Below, in pieces: positions 1-8,034 of a stretch of DNA of 22,225 bases. The position numbers and the translations under genes were made by a program. This stretch comes from a virus. The stretch is from positions 1-22,225 of IMG/VR virus record IMGVR_UViG_3300020377_000039; one strand, written 5' to 3'. Each line of letters opens with the position of its first letter. The first letter of the stretch is position 1. The notes under the pieces are model-generated. The model searched no databases, was not told the origin of the DNA, and worked only from the letters and a program-made list of their open reading frames with translations.

Positions 1-2
1 TC

Positions 3-155
3 TGGTATTCCAATGAAATGGAAGAATGGAGGTGGACACTTACCTCCGATGAGAATCTTTCACTACAAGAAAGTGGAAATAGGGAGAATATTCGTGATGC
101 GATGAATGATGTAGCTGATACCGTAGAGTATCTAATTGACAATGATCTATTATAG
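3..155 (+). CDS. 3' end of an unrecognised phage protein (partial)
   Basis: The last 50 codons of a reading frame that enters from the left edge and stops at TAG (153-155). The peptide begins WYSNEMEEWRW and ends DTVEYLIDNDLL. It is acidic, rich in Asn, Asp and Glu, and looks soluble and partly helical. I do not recognise the family. The frame was preferred over the +1 frame, which closes earlier at TGA 103-105 and gives a basic, unlikely peptide. A terminator follows 50 bases after the stop, so this is probably the last gene of the upstream transcription unit. Being next to structural genes suggests a virion or assembly role, but nothing in the peptide proves it. Confidence 0.5.
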   Translation, partial: WYSNEMEEWRWTLTSDENLSLQESGNRENIRDAMNDVADTVEYLIDNDLL

Positions 156-205
156 TGTTATAATATAGTTAACCTTCCGTGTGAATAGTGCCACTCTGTG
201 GTATA

Positions 206-232
206 GGGATCCCAACTTGGGGTTCCTTTTTT
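206..232 (+). terminator. Rho-independent terminator
   Basis: GGGATCCC, loop AACTT, GGGGTTCC, then six T. The arms give eight pairs including two G-U pairs. It lies in the 118-bp gap between the partial upstream gene and the 1631-aa gene, so it separates the two transcription units. Confidence 0.8.
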
Positions 233-236
233 ATGT

Positions 237-244
237 AATAAATA
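237..244 (+). promoter_or_regulatory. T4-type late promoter for the 1631-aa gene
   Basis: AATAAATA matches the NATAAATA late promoter of T4-like cyanophages (T4 itself uses TATAAATA). It lies 4 bp after the terminator and 37 bp (first base to ATG) before the start at 274. By analogy with T4, transcription should begin near 250. Confidence 0.7.
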
Positions 245-273
245 TCTAATAATAGATATCGTGTGCAAGACAG

Positions 274-3200
274 ATGCCATTATCTCGTTTAGATAACTTT
301 CTGAAGAATGTAAAAGGAAATATTATCTATGTTGACCCCAACAACTTAGATGCTACTGATGGTATTGAGAATCAGGGTAACTCATTCGCTCGACCATTTA
401 AGACTCTTCAGAGAGCGTTAGTAGAGTCTGCTAGATTCTCATATCAAAAGGGTATCGATAACGATAGATTTGAAAAAACCACAATTTACCTGGCACCTGG
501 TACACACCACATTGACAATAGACCTGGATGGATTCCGATTGGTGCCAATAGCTTCAGACTTAGAAATGGATTAACCTCAAGTGATTTTCCTGCATTTAGT
601 AGCACGTCTAACTTTGACATCTTTGATGGTAATAATGCTCTGTATAAACTGAATAGTATCCATGGTGGTGTGATTATTCCCCGTGGTACATCACTTGTAG
701 GACAAGATCTTAGAAAATGTGTGATCCGTCCAATCTATGTGCCAAATCCAGAGAATGAACTGATTGAAAGATCGGCCATCTTCAGGGTGACAGGTACGAC
801 TTACATGAATAGTTTTACCATTAAAGATGCTGATAATCAGAAAGCATGTTACAAGGATTATAGTAGTAATACATTCAAACCTACATTTTCTCACCATAGG
901 TTGACGGTATTTGAATATGCCGATGGTAGGAATAATGTCAATATTAACGATGATTTTATCACCTATGCAACGAATCGTACCGATCTTGACATGTATTATG
1001 AGAAAGTCGGTCTTGTATATGGTCCTGCAAGTGGAAGAGAGATTGAACCTGATTTCCCAAGCCCAGGTGTAGATATTCAACCTAGGATTGATGAATTCCG
1101 AATTGTTGGTCCTACACAAGGATCTGCTGGTATTTCAAGTATTAAGGCTGGTAATGGTATAGTTCCTACATCTGTTATTGACGTTCAGTTAGCCACACCT
1201 ATTTTTGGTCTCAACATTGACACCGAGGTTATCATTAATAATGTGACAGATGATAGGTATAATGGAACTTTCAATGTTACTGAAGTTACGGCAACAACCG
1301 AAACTGGAGTAACGGGATTTAAGTATGAAGTTCCTGTGTCACCAGGTGATGCTCTTCCAAATCCATCTGGAACCACTGTGAATTTGTCTACTGACACGGT
1401 AACTAGTGCGTCACCATACATCTTTAATTGTTCTATTAGATCACTGTTTGGTATGTGTGGTATGCATGCCGATGGTTCAAAGGCTGATGGATTTAAATCC
1501 ATGGTCGTTGCTCAGTTTACTGGAGTTGGACTACAGATTGATGATAATGCATTTGTAAAATATAATACGTCAAGTGGTGCATTTGATGATTCGCTGACAG
1601 TTCCAAATTTACATACAGACATTGATGCTGTATATAAACCTGCTTATAATAATTTCCATATCAAGGCATCAAACAATAGTTTGATTCAGTTAGTATCAAT
1701 CTTTGCGATCGGATATTCAAATCAGTTCCTGGTTGAATCAGGTGCTGACTTCTCCCTTACTAACTCAAACTCGAACTTCGGTCAGATTGCGTTGGTTGCA
1801 AAGGGTTATAAAGATAATGTCTTCTCTCAGGATGATGCCGGATACATTACTCAAATCATTCCCCCCAGAACTCTGAAACCAGAGAATGCGACAATCGAAT
1901 TCTCATCACTTGATATTACGAAAACTACCTCTGTCGGGGACACATCAAAACTGTATCTTTATAATTTCACTAATCAGGATGAGGCACCTAATAGTATCAT
2001 TCAAGGATACAGATTCGGTGCAAAAAATGATGAAGATATCAATGTTGTAATTCCTGTTGGTGGTACTCCTACAACATTCCGTGCCAAAGTTGTCATGGAT
2101 GATACTGCATATGCCACTAATAAGGCCATTGGTAAAAAGGTATCTAGAGTCGGTAGAAATGTTTCTACTGGTAATAGTATTACAAGTTCAACACTGACCT
2201 TTACCAGTACTCACCAGTTTATTCAAGGAGAAACAGTCAGAATTATCTCTAATGATGGAAGACTACCTGACGGTCTTGATAGCAATAAAGTTTATTTCTC
2301 AATCGTTGATGGATTAGGTGGTAATCAGATACAGATTGCCCAGTCATTGAATGACGCCCTTTCTGGCAATAATGTCACGATCAACAATTTAGGTGATACT
2401 TTGATCGTTGAAAGTAGGGTGAGTGACAAACTAGCCGGTGATATCGGACACCCAATTCAATTTGATACAACTAATAGTCAATGGTATGTAAATGTATCAT
2501 CTGCATCCACTGAAAATAATTTGTATGCGAAGTTGATTGGTGGTGGAATCGGAGACGCCTCACCAAGAAGTTTCTTCACTAGATTGAAGGATTCCAGACA
2601 ATCTGATGATAGAATTCATAAGGTAAGATATGTAATTCCCTCTTCTACAGGTTCTGATTCTGCAAGAACACCACTTGACGGATATATCATACAAGAGTCT
2701 GGTGATGTGACCGGTGCTAACAATACCGAGGTTGCCCTGGAGTTTAATCCTGGTTCAGTTACCTTGAGTAATGATTCGCAGATGAGAAACTTTAGTTTCA
2801 TTGCAAATGTAGATTACAGAGCGGGTCTGGCTCACTATACCACTGAAAAACCACATAGACTTTCTATCGGTTCAAGTATCGAGATTGGTAATGTTACTAG
2901 TACGTTGTTCCCAGTTGCTGGTGTAGGTCAATCAGGTTTCAACGGTGTATATGAAGTTACTGGAATCACTAGCGCAAGAACATTCTCGATTAATCAAATT
3001 CACTCTAGTCCTGGAACTTTCACCAATAATACATCATCTAGAACCACATCTCTTCCCTTTATGAAGAGAAAGAACTATAGTAGAGATTATTACGTTTATG
3101 ATGTAGAAACTATTAATGACTTCAAAAATGGTGAGCAGGATGGTATTTACTACTTAAGTCTGTTGAGTGCGGATGTTAAACCGACTGTTGCACCATTTAA

Positions 3201-5169
3201 TAATGATTATGCTTTCTCACAACCAGTTCAAAATCTTTATCCACAATTAGATAGAGATAATCCAAAATCCACTGCAACTTCCGCAGCGTGTCATGCACCT
3301 GCTAAATTAGTTGGTGAGACTGTTATTAATAATCCTCTGGATAGTATTACCGGAGAGACCCTTGAAGATTTGCTTGATGAGACTGGAATTGGTGTAGGTA
3401 TTACCGATATTGTAAGTAACAGTGTTGGAACAGCATATACCATCTTCACCGATCACGATCATGGTCTCAACAGAATCACAAAACCTGCTATCGATAACCC
3501 TGGTGCAGGATATGGTGATGGTTCATCATCTATTCAATATTTTTACAATGCAACACTAGAAAATACTGGTGCAGGTTCTATCGGTAGGCATGGAACGGCA
3601 CTAGTAACTGTCGATGGAACTTCTTCTGGTGAGATTATTGATATCGCTATCATGGATGGTGGTAGTGCCTTCGTTGCTGGTGATACGTTCAGAGTTGTCG
3701 GTATTGCAACCACCACTGGTTTCAGTGCTGCTACAGGTACAGTCAATAAGACATACAATAACTTGAACGACGTTATCACTATAGCTGGTATTAATCAGTT
3801 TGACGGAAGAGCATTTAATTCTGATTATAAGATTACGTCAGTCCCGGCAGTTAATGAAGTCGAGGTTGTACCATTAGCACCAACGTCGCCTGGTGTAACA
3901 GCTGGATTAGGTAATGCTGTGGCATCTCCAGGTGCATTCACTATTGTTGGACCAGCATTTGATACGAGTAGTTTTGTATATAACAAGAATGTAGGTCTTG
4001 CCACGGTCACCACAGACTTTGCTAATAACTTCAGAGTTAATAATAGTGTGACGGTAAGTGGTGCCTCTCAATCATTCTTTAATGGATCATTTATCTGTGT
4101 TGATAAGATTGGATTGACAACTGTTGTCCTTGATGTTGGTATTAATACTGTTTCACCTTCGACATCTGGCACTATTCAACTCCATAGTAATGGACTACAG
4201 AATAATGCTGGTGATATTGTTGTTGGAAATGGTAAACTTCATGGCAGGGAACAACCCATCTATGCCGGTATTACTACAACATTATCTGCGGCTATCTCTA
4301 ATAAGACTACTGATACTATCAATGTCAATAATATGACAGAGTTTGGTTTCCTGATCGGAGACTACGTTCAGGTCAATGATGAAATTATGAGAATTAAGAC
4401 AACTGTAAGTCGTGTTGGTGGAACAACTCAACTGAAGGTCTTTAGAGCTGTATATGGTACAATTGCTGCAATTCACCCTGTTGGTTCTGTAATTCAAAGA
4501 ATAAGAGCTTATCCTATTGAGTTTAGAAGAAATTCTATTATTAGAGCATCAGGTCATACATTTGAATATGTTGGATTCGGTCCTGGTAATTACTCCACAG
4601 CATTCCCAGATAAGCAAACCAAAGAACTATCAACTGAGCAACAAATTATTTCTCAAGCTCAAAAAATGAGTGGTGGTGTTGTCAATTACACTGGAATGAA
4701 TGACAGAGGTGATTTCTACATTGGTAATAAGAGAATTGCATCTATTACTGGTAGAGAACAACTCTTTAATACTCCGGTTCAAACTGTGACTGGTGAGGAT
4801 CCATTTGCATCTGGTGCTTCAGACGACGTTAATAATTTTAACTACTCTGAAAGTTCTGTAATCAAGATTGATAGAAATCTGGTAGTTAATGGTGGTGATA
4901 AGACTAATATTCTTTCAGAGTTTAATGGTCCTGTCCAATTTACACAGAAAGTTGTAAGTACATCACCTGAAGGTCTTGAAGCAAGTAGTTTGTTTATTCA
5001 AGGTAATGCTCAGGTATCTAGAAAGATCACTGTTGGAATTGCAACTCCTAGTGAAGCTGGTAACCCTGGTGATATTGTTTACAACGCCAATCCCACTTCA
5101 GGTGGAACAGTTGGTTGGGTCTATACTACCAGTAACGCTTGGAAGACCTTTGGAACTATCAGCAGTTGA
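274..5169 (+). CDS. Large virion structural protein with predicted beta-helix (1631 aa)
   Basis: A very long, low-complexity-free protein beginning MPLSRLDNFLKNVKGN. Residues about 18-50 carry IYVDPNN and GNSFARPFKTLQRAL, the opening typical of a right-handed beta-helix (pectin-lyase-like) fold. Residues about 407-530 hold a second helix segment ending in LTNSNSNFGQIALVAKG. Many short beta repeats follow. Residues 1428-1484 hold HTFEYVGFGPGNYSTAFP and GGVVNYTGMNDRGDFYIGN. Both the LTNSNS block and the HTFEY block recur in the 1214-aa protein at 8035. From memory, homologues are annotated only as virion structural proteins in cyanomyoviruses; the beta-helix suggests an appendage that touches sugars. 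The ATG follows the late promoter with no clear Shine-Dalgarno. The stop TGA overlaps the next promoter. The exact place in the particle (baseplate or fibre) is not settled by sequence. Confidence 0.85.
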   Translation: MPLSRLDNFLKNVKGNIIYVDPNNLDATDGIENQGNSFARPFKTLQRALVESARFSYQKGIDNDRFEKTTIYLAPGTHHIDNRPGWIPIGANSFRLRNGLTSSDFPAFSSTSNFDIFDGNNALYKLNSIHGGVIIPRGTSLVGQDLRKCVIRPIYVPNPENELIERSAIFRVTGTTYMNSFTIKDADNQKACYKDYSSNTFKPTFSHHRLTVFEYADGRNNVNINDDFITYATNRTDLDMYYEKVGLVYGPASGREIEPDFPSPGVDIQPRIDEFRIVGPTQGSAGISSIKAGNGIVPTSVIDVQLATPIFGLNIDTEVIINNVTDDRYNGTFNVTEVTATTETGVTGFKYEVPVSPGDALPNPSGTTVNLSTDTVTSASPYIFNCSIRSLFGMCGMHADGSKADGFKSMVVAQFTGVGLQIDDNAFVKYNTSSGAFDDSLTVPNLHTDIDAVYKPAYNNFHIKASNNSLIQLVSIFAIGYSNQFLVESGADFSLTNSNSNFGQIALVAKGYKDNVFSQDDAGYITQIIPPRTLKPENATIEFSSLDITKTTSVGDTSKLYLYNFTNQDEAPNSIIQGYRFGAKNDEDINVVIPVGGTPTTFRAKVVMDDTAYATNKAIGKKVSRVGRNVSTGNSITSSTLTFTSTHQFIQGETVRIISNDGRLPDGLDSNKVYFSIVDGLGGNQIQIAQSLNDALSGNNVTINNLGDTLIVESRVSDKLAGDIGHPIQFDTTNSQWYVNVSSASTENNLYAKLIGGGIGDASPRSFFTRLKDSRQSDDRIHKVRYVIPSSTGSDSARTPLDGYIIQESGDVTGANNTEVALEFNPGSVTLSNDSQMRNFSFIANVDYRAGLAHYTTEKPHRLSIGSSIEIGNVTSTLFPVAGVGQSGFNGVYEVTGITSARTFSINQIHSSPGTFTNNTSSRTTSLPFMKRKNYSRDYYVYDVETINDFKNGEQDGIYYLSLLSADVKPTVAPFNNDYAFSQPVQNLYPQLDRDNPKSTATSAACHAPAKLVGETVINNPLDSITGETLEDLLDETGIGVGITDIVSNSVGTAYTIFTDHDHGLNRITKPAIDNPGAGYGDGSSSIQYFYNATLENTGAGSIGRHGTALVTVDGTSSGEIIDIAIMDGGSAFVAGDTFRVVGIATTTGFSAATGTVNKTYNNLNDVITIAGINQFDGRAFNSDYKITSVPAVNEVEVVPLAPTSPGVTAGLGNAVASPGAFTIVGPAFDTSSFVYNKNVGLATVTTDFANNFRVNNSVTVSGASQSFFNGSFICVDKIGLTTVVLDVGINTVSPSTSGTIQLHSNGLQNNAGDIVVGNGKLHGREQPIYAGITTTLSAAISNKTTDTINVNNMTEFGFLIGDYVQVNDEIMRIKTTVSRVGGTTQLKVFRAVYGTIAAIHPVGSVIQRIRAYPIEFRRNSIIRASGHTFEYVGFGPGNYSTAFPDKQTKELSTEQQIISQAQKMSGGVVNYTGMNDRGDFYIGNKRIASITGREQLFNTPVQTVTGEDPFASGASDDVNNFNYSESSVIKIDRNLVVNGGDKTNILSEFNGPVQFTQKVVSTSPEGLEASSLFIQGNAQVSRKITVGIATPSEAGNPGDIVYNANPTSGGTVGWVYTTSNAWKTFGTISS

Positions 5170-5175
5170 TAAATA
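5168..5175 (+). promoter_or_regulatory. Late promoter overlapping the upstream stop codon
   Basis: GATAAATA, sharing GA with the TGA stop (5167-5169) of the 1631-aa gene. It is 37 bp from octamer start to the ATG at 5205, the same spacing as the promoter at 237. Confidence 0.7.
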
Positions 5176-5204
5176 AAAATAACATAAACTGACCTGGTAG
5201 ATAA

Positions 5205-7640
5205 ATGGCAATTGATAAGGATTTTGTCATCAAGAATGGCTTACAAGTCAATGAAAACCTAATATTTGCGGATCCCGATACTGATAAGGTCGGTATCGGT
5301 ACCACCACCGCAAATAGAAAGTTGGTTGTCATTGGTGATGGAGAGGTCAGTCAATCCTTGGCCGTTGGTACTACCATCACTGCAGAAAGAATCGCAGTAA
5401 CTGGTGTATCTACCGCACAATCCGGTCTAGATGTTGGTGTCGGAGGAACAGTCCTAGGTGTATCTGTTCTTAATAAACAGATCGGTATTAATTCGACCAA
5501 TCCAACTTACACAGTAGACCTTAGAGGTCCGGTGTCTACTGGAACTACTGCAGCATTTGTTTTTGGTGACGTAGAAGTAACTGGTTCAATTAAGGCAACA
5601 TCGTTATCAGGTCAGATCTCTGCTGGTGGTACCGTTGGTTTCACTAATGTAACTGTAGAGAAAAATTTAGTTGCAAATAATGCTGAAGTATTCACAAAGT
5701 TCAACATTGATGATAATAGTAATAAGTTTAGATTTATAGCAGCTGGTGATCCTCCCGGAATTGGATTCACTCAAAATGTTGATAATCCTACGATTTATCT
5801 TAATAGAGGTCAAAACTATAAATTTGTTGTTGATGCTGGTGGATTCCCATTCTACATTAAAACAGAACCCACTGCCGATCTATTAAATCAATTCAATAGA
5901 GGTGTCGTAAATAACGGTGCTCAGGTTGGAATTATAACCTTCAAAGTTCCATTTGATGCACCAAACCTACTGTTCTACCAGGCATCCAATACAGCTGGTA
6001 TGGGTGGCACTATTTTTGTTAATAACGACCAATTATCAAATTCAATCGGTATTCTTACCGTCACATCCTTCTTTGATAGTAACACTCAAGCTGATTTTGA
6101 ACAGATCTTTGTATCAGGTATTGGAACTATCAACAACCTGAAGGGTCCTGACTTCAGTGTAAGTTCTGGTATTGTAACTGCTAGTCAGACACAGACTGCA
6201 TTTATCGGTGTTTCAACTGGTGCAGATAAAGTTCTGATTGAACAGAAGAACGATTCCACTGGTTATCAGGTATTGTTTACGGATGATTCATCGACTGGTT
6301 ATAGAGCTGGTTATATTGATGCGAATACTGGTCAATTCAAATACAATCCATCTACACAAGTTCTAACTGTAAATGAAGTTGTAGGTAATCTGTCTGGTAT
6401 TGCCACCGGTGCCGATAACATTAATGTTGATCAAAGAGGTAACAATGTAGATTATCAAGTTATCTTCAGTGATACTGATGGTAGTGCATATCAAAGATTG
6501 TATATTGACACTAACAATGCCAATCTTACTTACAACCCCAGCACTAATACTCTTACATCCACCAATGTCAATGCAACGACATTCACCGGTAGTTTGAGTG
6601 GAACTGCAACAAATGCAAATAACATTAATGTTGATGAGAAGAATGATAATACCGATTATCAGGTATTGTTCTCCGACAATCAAGGAAATAGTTTCCAAAG
6701 ACCTTATATTGATTCTAACAGTGGACAGTTTAAGTATAATCCATCAACAAACACACTGACAGCGGGAAACATTGCTGGTGCAGGTGACAATATTACTAAT
6801 CTTGACGGAAGTAATATTTCACAAGGGACTATTAATGCAAACAGAATTCCTGATGCCTCTACAACGGCTCAGGGTGTAGTTCAACTGAACACCTCAATTA
6901 GTAGTACATCTACAACTAAAGCAGCAACACCATCTGCGGTCAAGGCTGCTTATGATGCTGCCATTCAAGTTATCCCCACCGGGTCGGTAATGTTGTTCTA
7001 TCAATCTGCTGCACCAACTGGCTGGACAAAACTTACCACCAATAATAATAAAGCACTTAGAGTTGTAAGTGGTTCCGGTGGTGGAACTGGTGGTAGTAAT
7101 AACTTTACATCTGCATTTGACTCCTCACGAGCAGTTCCACTTCTTCAACACAACCATACTGCCAACTCGGGTAACCAAAACTCCAATCACAGTCATTCTG
7201 CAAATGCATCATCAAGCTCTGGCGGAAATGGAGCACACGGACACTCCTTCAGTGACAACCATAGTCACAACGTGTCGGGAAATTCCAATAACAATGGAAA
7301 TCATACTCATGGTACACCAACTGGACTTGGAGATGGTGATGGAAGTGCTTTCAGTCCAGTTGGTGATGGACAAGGTGGATCAGGATCGGGTACCAATAGT
7401 ACCTCCAACAGTGCTGGTGGACACTCTCACAATGTGAGTGGTAACACTAACACTGCTACTGTATCTGGTAATACAGGAAACCAAAGTAACCACAGTCATA
7501 ACGTGAACACCAACGTTTCACTTGGAAACAATAATTCTAATCACTCACATTCTATCACTGTAAGTAATAATGGTTCAAGTGGAGCATCAATGGACTTCGC
7601 TGTTAAATATATTGATGTCATTATCTGTTCTAAGGACTAG
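5205..7640 (+). CDS. Tail fibre protein with collar domain and His-x-His tip (811 aa)
   Basis: Begins MAIDKDFVIKNGLQVNENL with KVGIGTTT, a start I know from cyanomyovirus structural proteins. Residues 194-274 resemble a cupredoxin-like domain but lack the expected metal ligands (Phe214, Ala260, Thr263; Met266 kept). Residues 340-522 are three tandem repeats built on DYQVLFSD, GQFKYNPST and LT. Residues about 547-588 (ASTTAQGVVQLNTS ... TPSAVKAAYDAA) match the phage tail-fibre repeat (Phage_fiber_2 type). Residues about 590-623 (IPTGSVMLFYQSAAPTGW) match the tail collar domain. Residues 649-782 contain eight HxH motifs in Gly/Ser/Asn-rich sequence, like the iron-binding needle tip of T4 gp37. 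It ends MDFAVKYIDVIICSKD. Probably a trimeric receptor-binding fibre. Its last 11 bases overlap the convergent minus-strand gene. Confidence 0.85.
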   Translation: MAIDKDFVIKNGLQVNENLIFADPDTDKVGIGTTTANRKLVVIGDGEVSQSLAVGTTITAERIAVTGVSTAQSGLDVGVGGTVLGVSVLNKQIGINSTNPTYTVDLRGPVSTGTTAAFVFGDVEVTGSIKATSLSGQISAGGTVGFTNVTVEKNLVANNAEVFTKFNIDDNSNKFRFIAAGDPPGIGFTQNVDNPTIYLNRGQNYKFVVDAGGFPFYIKTEPTADLLNQFNRGVVNNGAQVGIITFKVPFDAPNLLFYQASNTAGMGGTIFVNNDQLSNSIGILTVTSFFDSNTQADFEQIFVSGIGTINNLKGPDFSVSSGIVTASQTQTAFIGVSTGADKVLIEQKNDSTGYQVLFTDDSSTGYRAGYIDANTGQFKYNPSTQVLTVNEVVGNLSGIATGADNINVDQRGNNVDYQVIFSDTDGSAYQRLYIDTNNANLTYNPSTNTLTSTNVNATTFTGSLSGTATNANNINVDEKNDNTDYQVLFSDNQGNSFQRPYIDSNSGQFKYNPSTNTLTAGNIAGAGDNITNLDGSNISQGTINANRIPDASTTAQGVVQLNTSISSTSTTKAATPSAVKAAYDAAIQVIPTGSVMLFYQSAAPTGWTKLTTNNNKALRVVSGSGGGTGGSNNFTSAFDSSRAVPLLQHNHTANSGNQNSNHSHSANASSSSGGNGAHGHSFSDNHSHNVSGNSNNNGNHTHGTPTGLGDGDGSAFSPVGDGQGGSGSGTNSTSNSAGGHSHNVSGNTNTATVSGNTGNQSNHSHNVNTNVSLGNNNSNHSHSITVSNNGSSGASMDFAVKYIDVIICSKD
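6222..6770 (+). repeat. Three tandem repeats inside the 811-aa fibre
   Basis: Copies start at residues 340, 403 and 471 (6222, 6411, 6615). Each runs from A(D/N)-x-(V/I)-(L/N) through YQV(L/I)F(T/S)D, a Y-ID line, then YNPST and LT. Periods are 63 and 68 residues. They probably build successive beta segments of the fibre shaft. Confidence 0.8.
7149..7550 (+). other. His-x-His metal-site array encoded in the fibre tip
   Basis: Encodes HNH, HSH, HGH, HSH, HTH, HSH, HSH and HSH between residues 649 and 782. In T4 gp37, HxH motifs from a trimer coordinate iron ions along the needle. The same chemistry is inferred here. Confidence 0.7.
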
Positions 7641-7956
7641 GTGGTAATGTGTCAAGGGGATTATGAGGTGTAATCTGTGATTGCACGATCCCCTGTTGTA
7701 AACCTTCAATGTAGAGTTGTTGGTTTAAATGATTTGCTTGTGCTACATCGTTTCTAAAACTTTCTACTGCAGCACCAGTCTGATTTGATTTCTGAGCAAT
7801 CTCAACGGCCATCATAGGCATCCATGCGACGGCACACTTCCATTCGTCAATCTCTTGTCCTGTGTTTGGATTTACTCCCCTTACCTCAGTGTACCAAGCA
7901 CATTTACGACCGACACATTTCTTTTTGATGAGAGGGCAAAACTCACCTTCCTTCAT
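7630..7956 (-). CDS. Small Cys-rich conserved cyanophage-type protein (108 aa)
   Basis: The only minus-strand gene in the window. With the ATG at 7956 it begins MKEGEFCPLIKKKCVGRKCAWY and has a fourth cysteine in EWKCAVAWMP. The CPL-x4-C-x4-C-x-WY spacing plus the distal Cys suggests a small metal-binding or disulfide knot. The C-terminal half is Gln/Asn-rich and ends TLPPSP. I recall such proteins as conserved hypotheticals in cyanomyoviruses, with no known function. A TTG at 7971 would add MSIYT, but it would lie only about 5 nt from the predicted transcript start, so the ATG is preferred. It has its own late promoter (7982-7989). Its 3' end overlaps the 811-aa fibre gene tail to tail by 11 bp, so its transcript is antisense to that gene's end. 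Confidence 0.75.
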   Translation of the reverse strand: MKEGEFCPLIKKKCVGRKCAWYTEVRGVNPNTGQEIDEWKCAVAWMPMMAVEIAQKSNQTGAAVESFRNDVAQANHLNQQLYIEGLQQGIVQSQITPHNPLDTLPPSP

Positions 7957-7981
7957 TGTGTAAATACTCAATCACCTCAAA

Positions 7982-7989
7982 TATTTATC
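7982..7989 (-). promoter_or_regulatory. Minus-strand late promoter
   Basis: TATTTATC on the plus strand reads GATAAATA on the minus strand, 33 bp from octamer start to the ATG of the Cys-rich gene. A T4-like start site would fall near 7976, giving a leader of about 20 nt. Confidence 0.65.
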
Positions 7990-7998
7990 TACTCACTT

Positions 7999-8006
7999 TA
8001 TAAATA
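7999..8006 (+). promoter_or_regulatory. Late promoter of the 1214-aa gene, exact T4 consensus
   Basis: TATAAATA, the full T4 late consensus. It is back to back with the minus-strand octamer, with 9 bp between them, and 36 bp from octamer start to the ATG at 8035. Confidence 0.75.
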
Positions 8007-8034
8007 CAACTAACAGGAAAAGCATTATAGTTTA

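Noticed and set aside
1-105. Alternative frame at the left edge (begins SGIPMKWKNGG)
   Set aside because: It stops at 103-105, is strongly basic, and leaves the downstream open frame to 155 unexplained.
156-273. tRNA or small RNA gene in the largest gap
   Set aside because: The gap holds a terminator and a late promoter; no cloverleaf or anticodon arm can be folded by eye.
691-1119. 142-codon open frame on the minus strand inside the 1631-aa gene
   Set aside because: Cys/Ile-rich shadow of the repetitive plus-strand coding sequence, with no promoter octamer or ribosome site. The other antisense frames (for example 1185-1502, 3543-3779, 6363-6698, 12885-13196) are rejected for the same reason.
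7388-7402. Small hairpin GGTAC-CAATA-GTACC
   Set aside because: Only five pairs, inside coding sequence, and no T-run follows. Probably chance.
7069-7437. 122-codon plus-strand frame overlapping the His-x-His region
   Set aside because: It is a +1-type shadow of the Gly/Ser/Asn/His-rich fibre tip, with low-complexity Val/Thr/Met composition and no start signal.
7957-7971. TTG start that lengthens the Cys-rich minus-strand protein by five residues
   Set aside because: The TTG would sit about 5 nt from the predicted transcript start. The ATG at 7956 is stronger and leaves a leader of about 20 nt.
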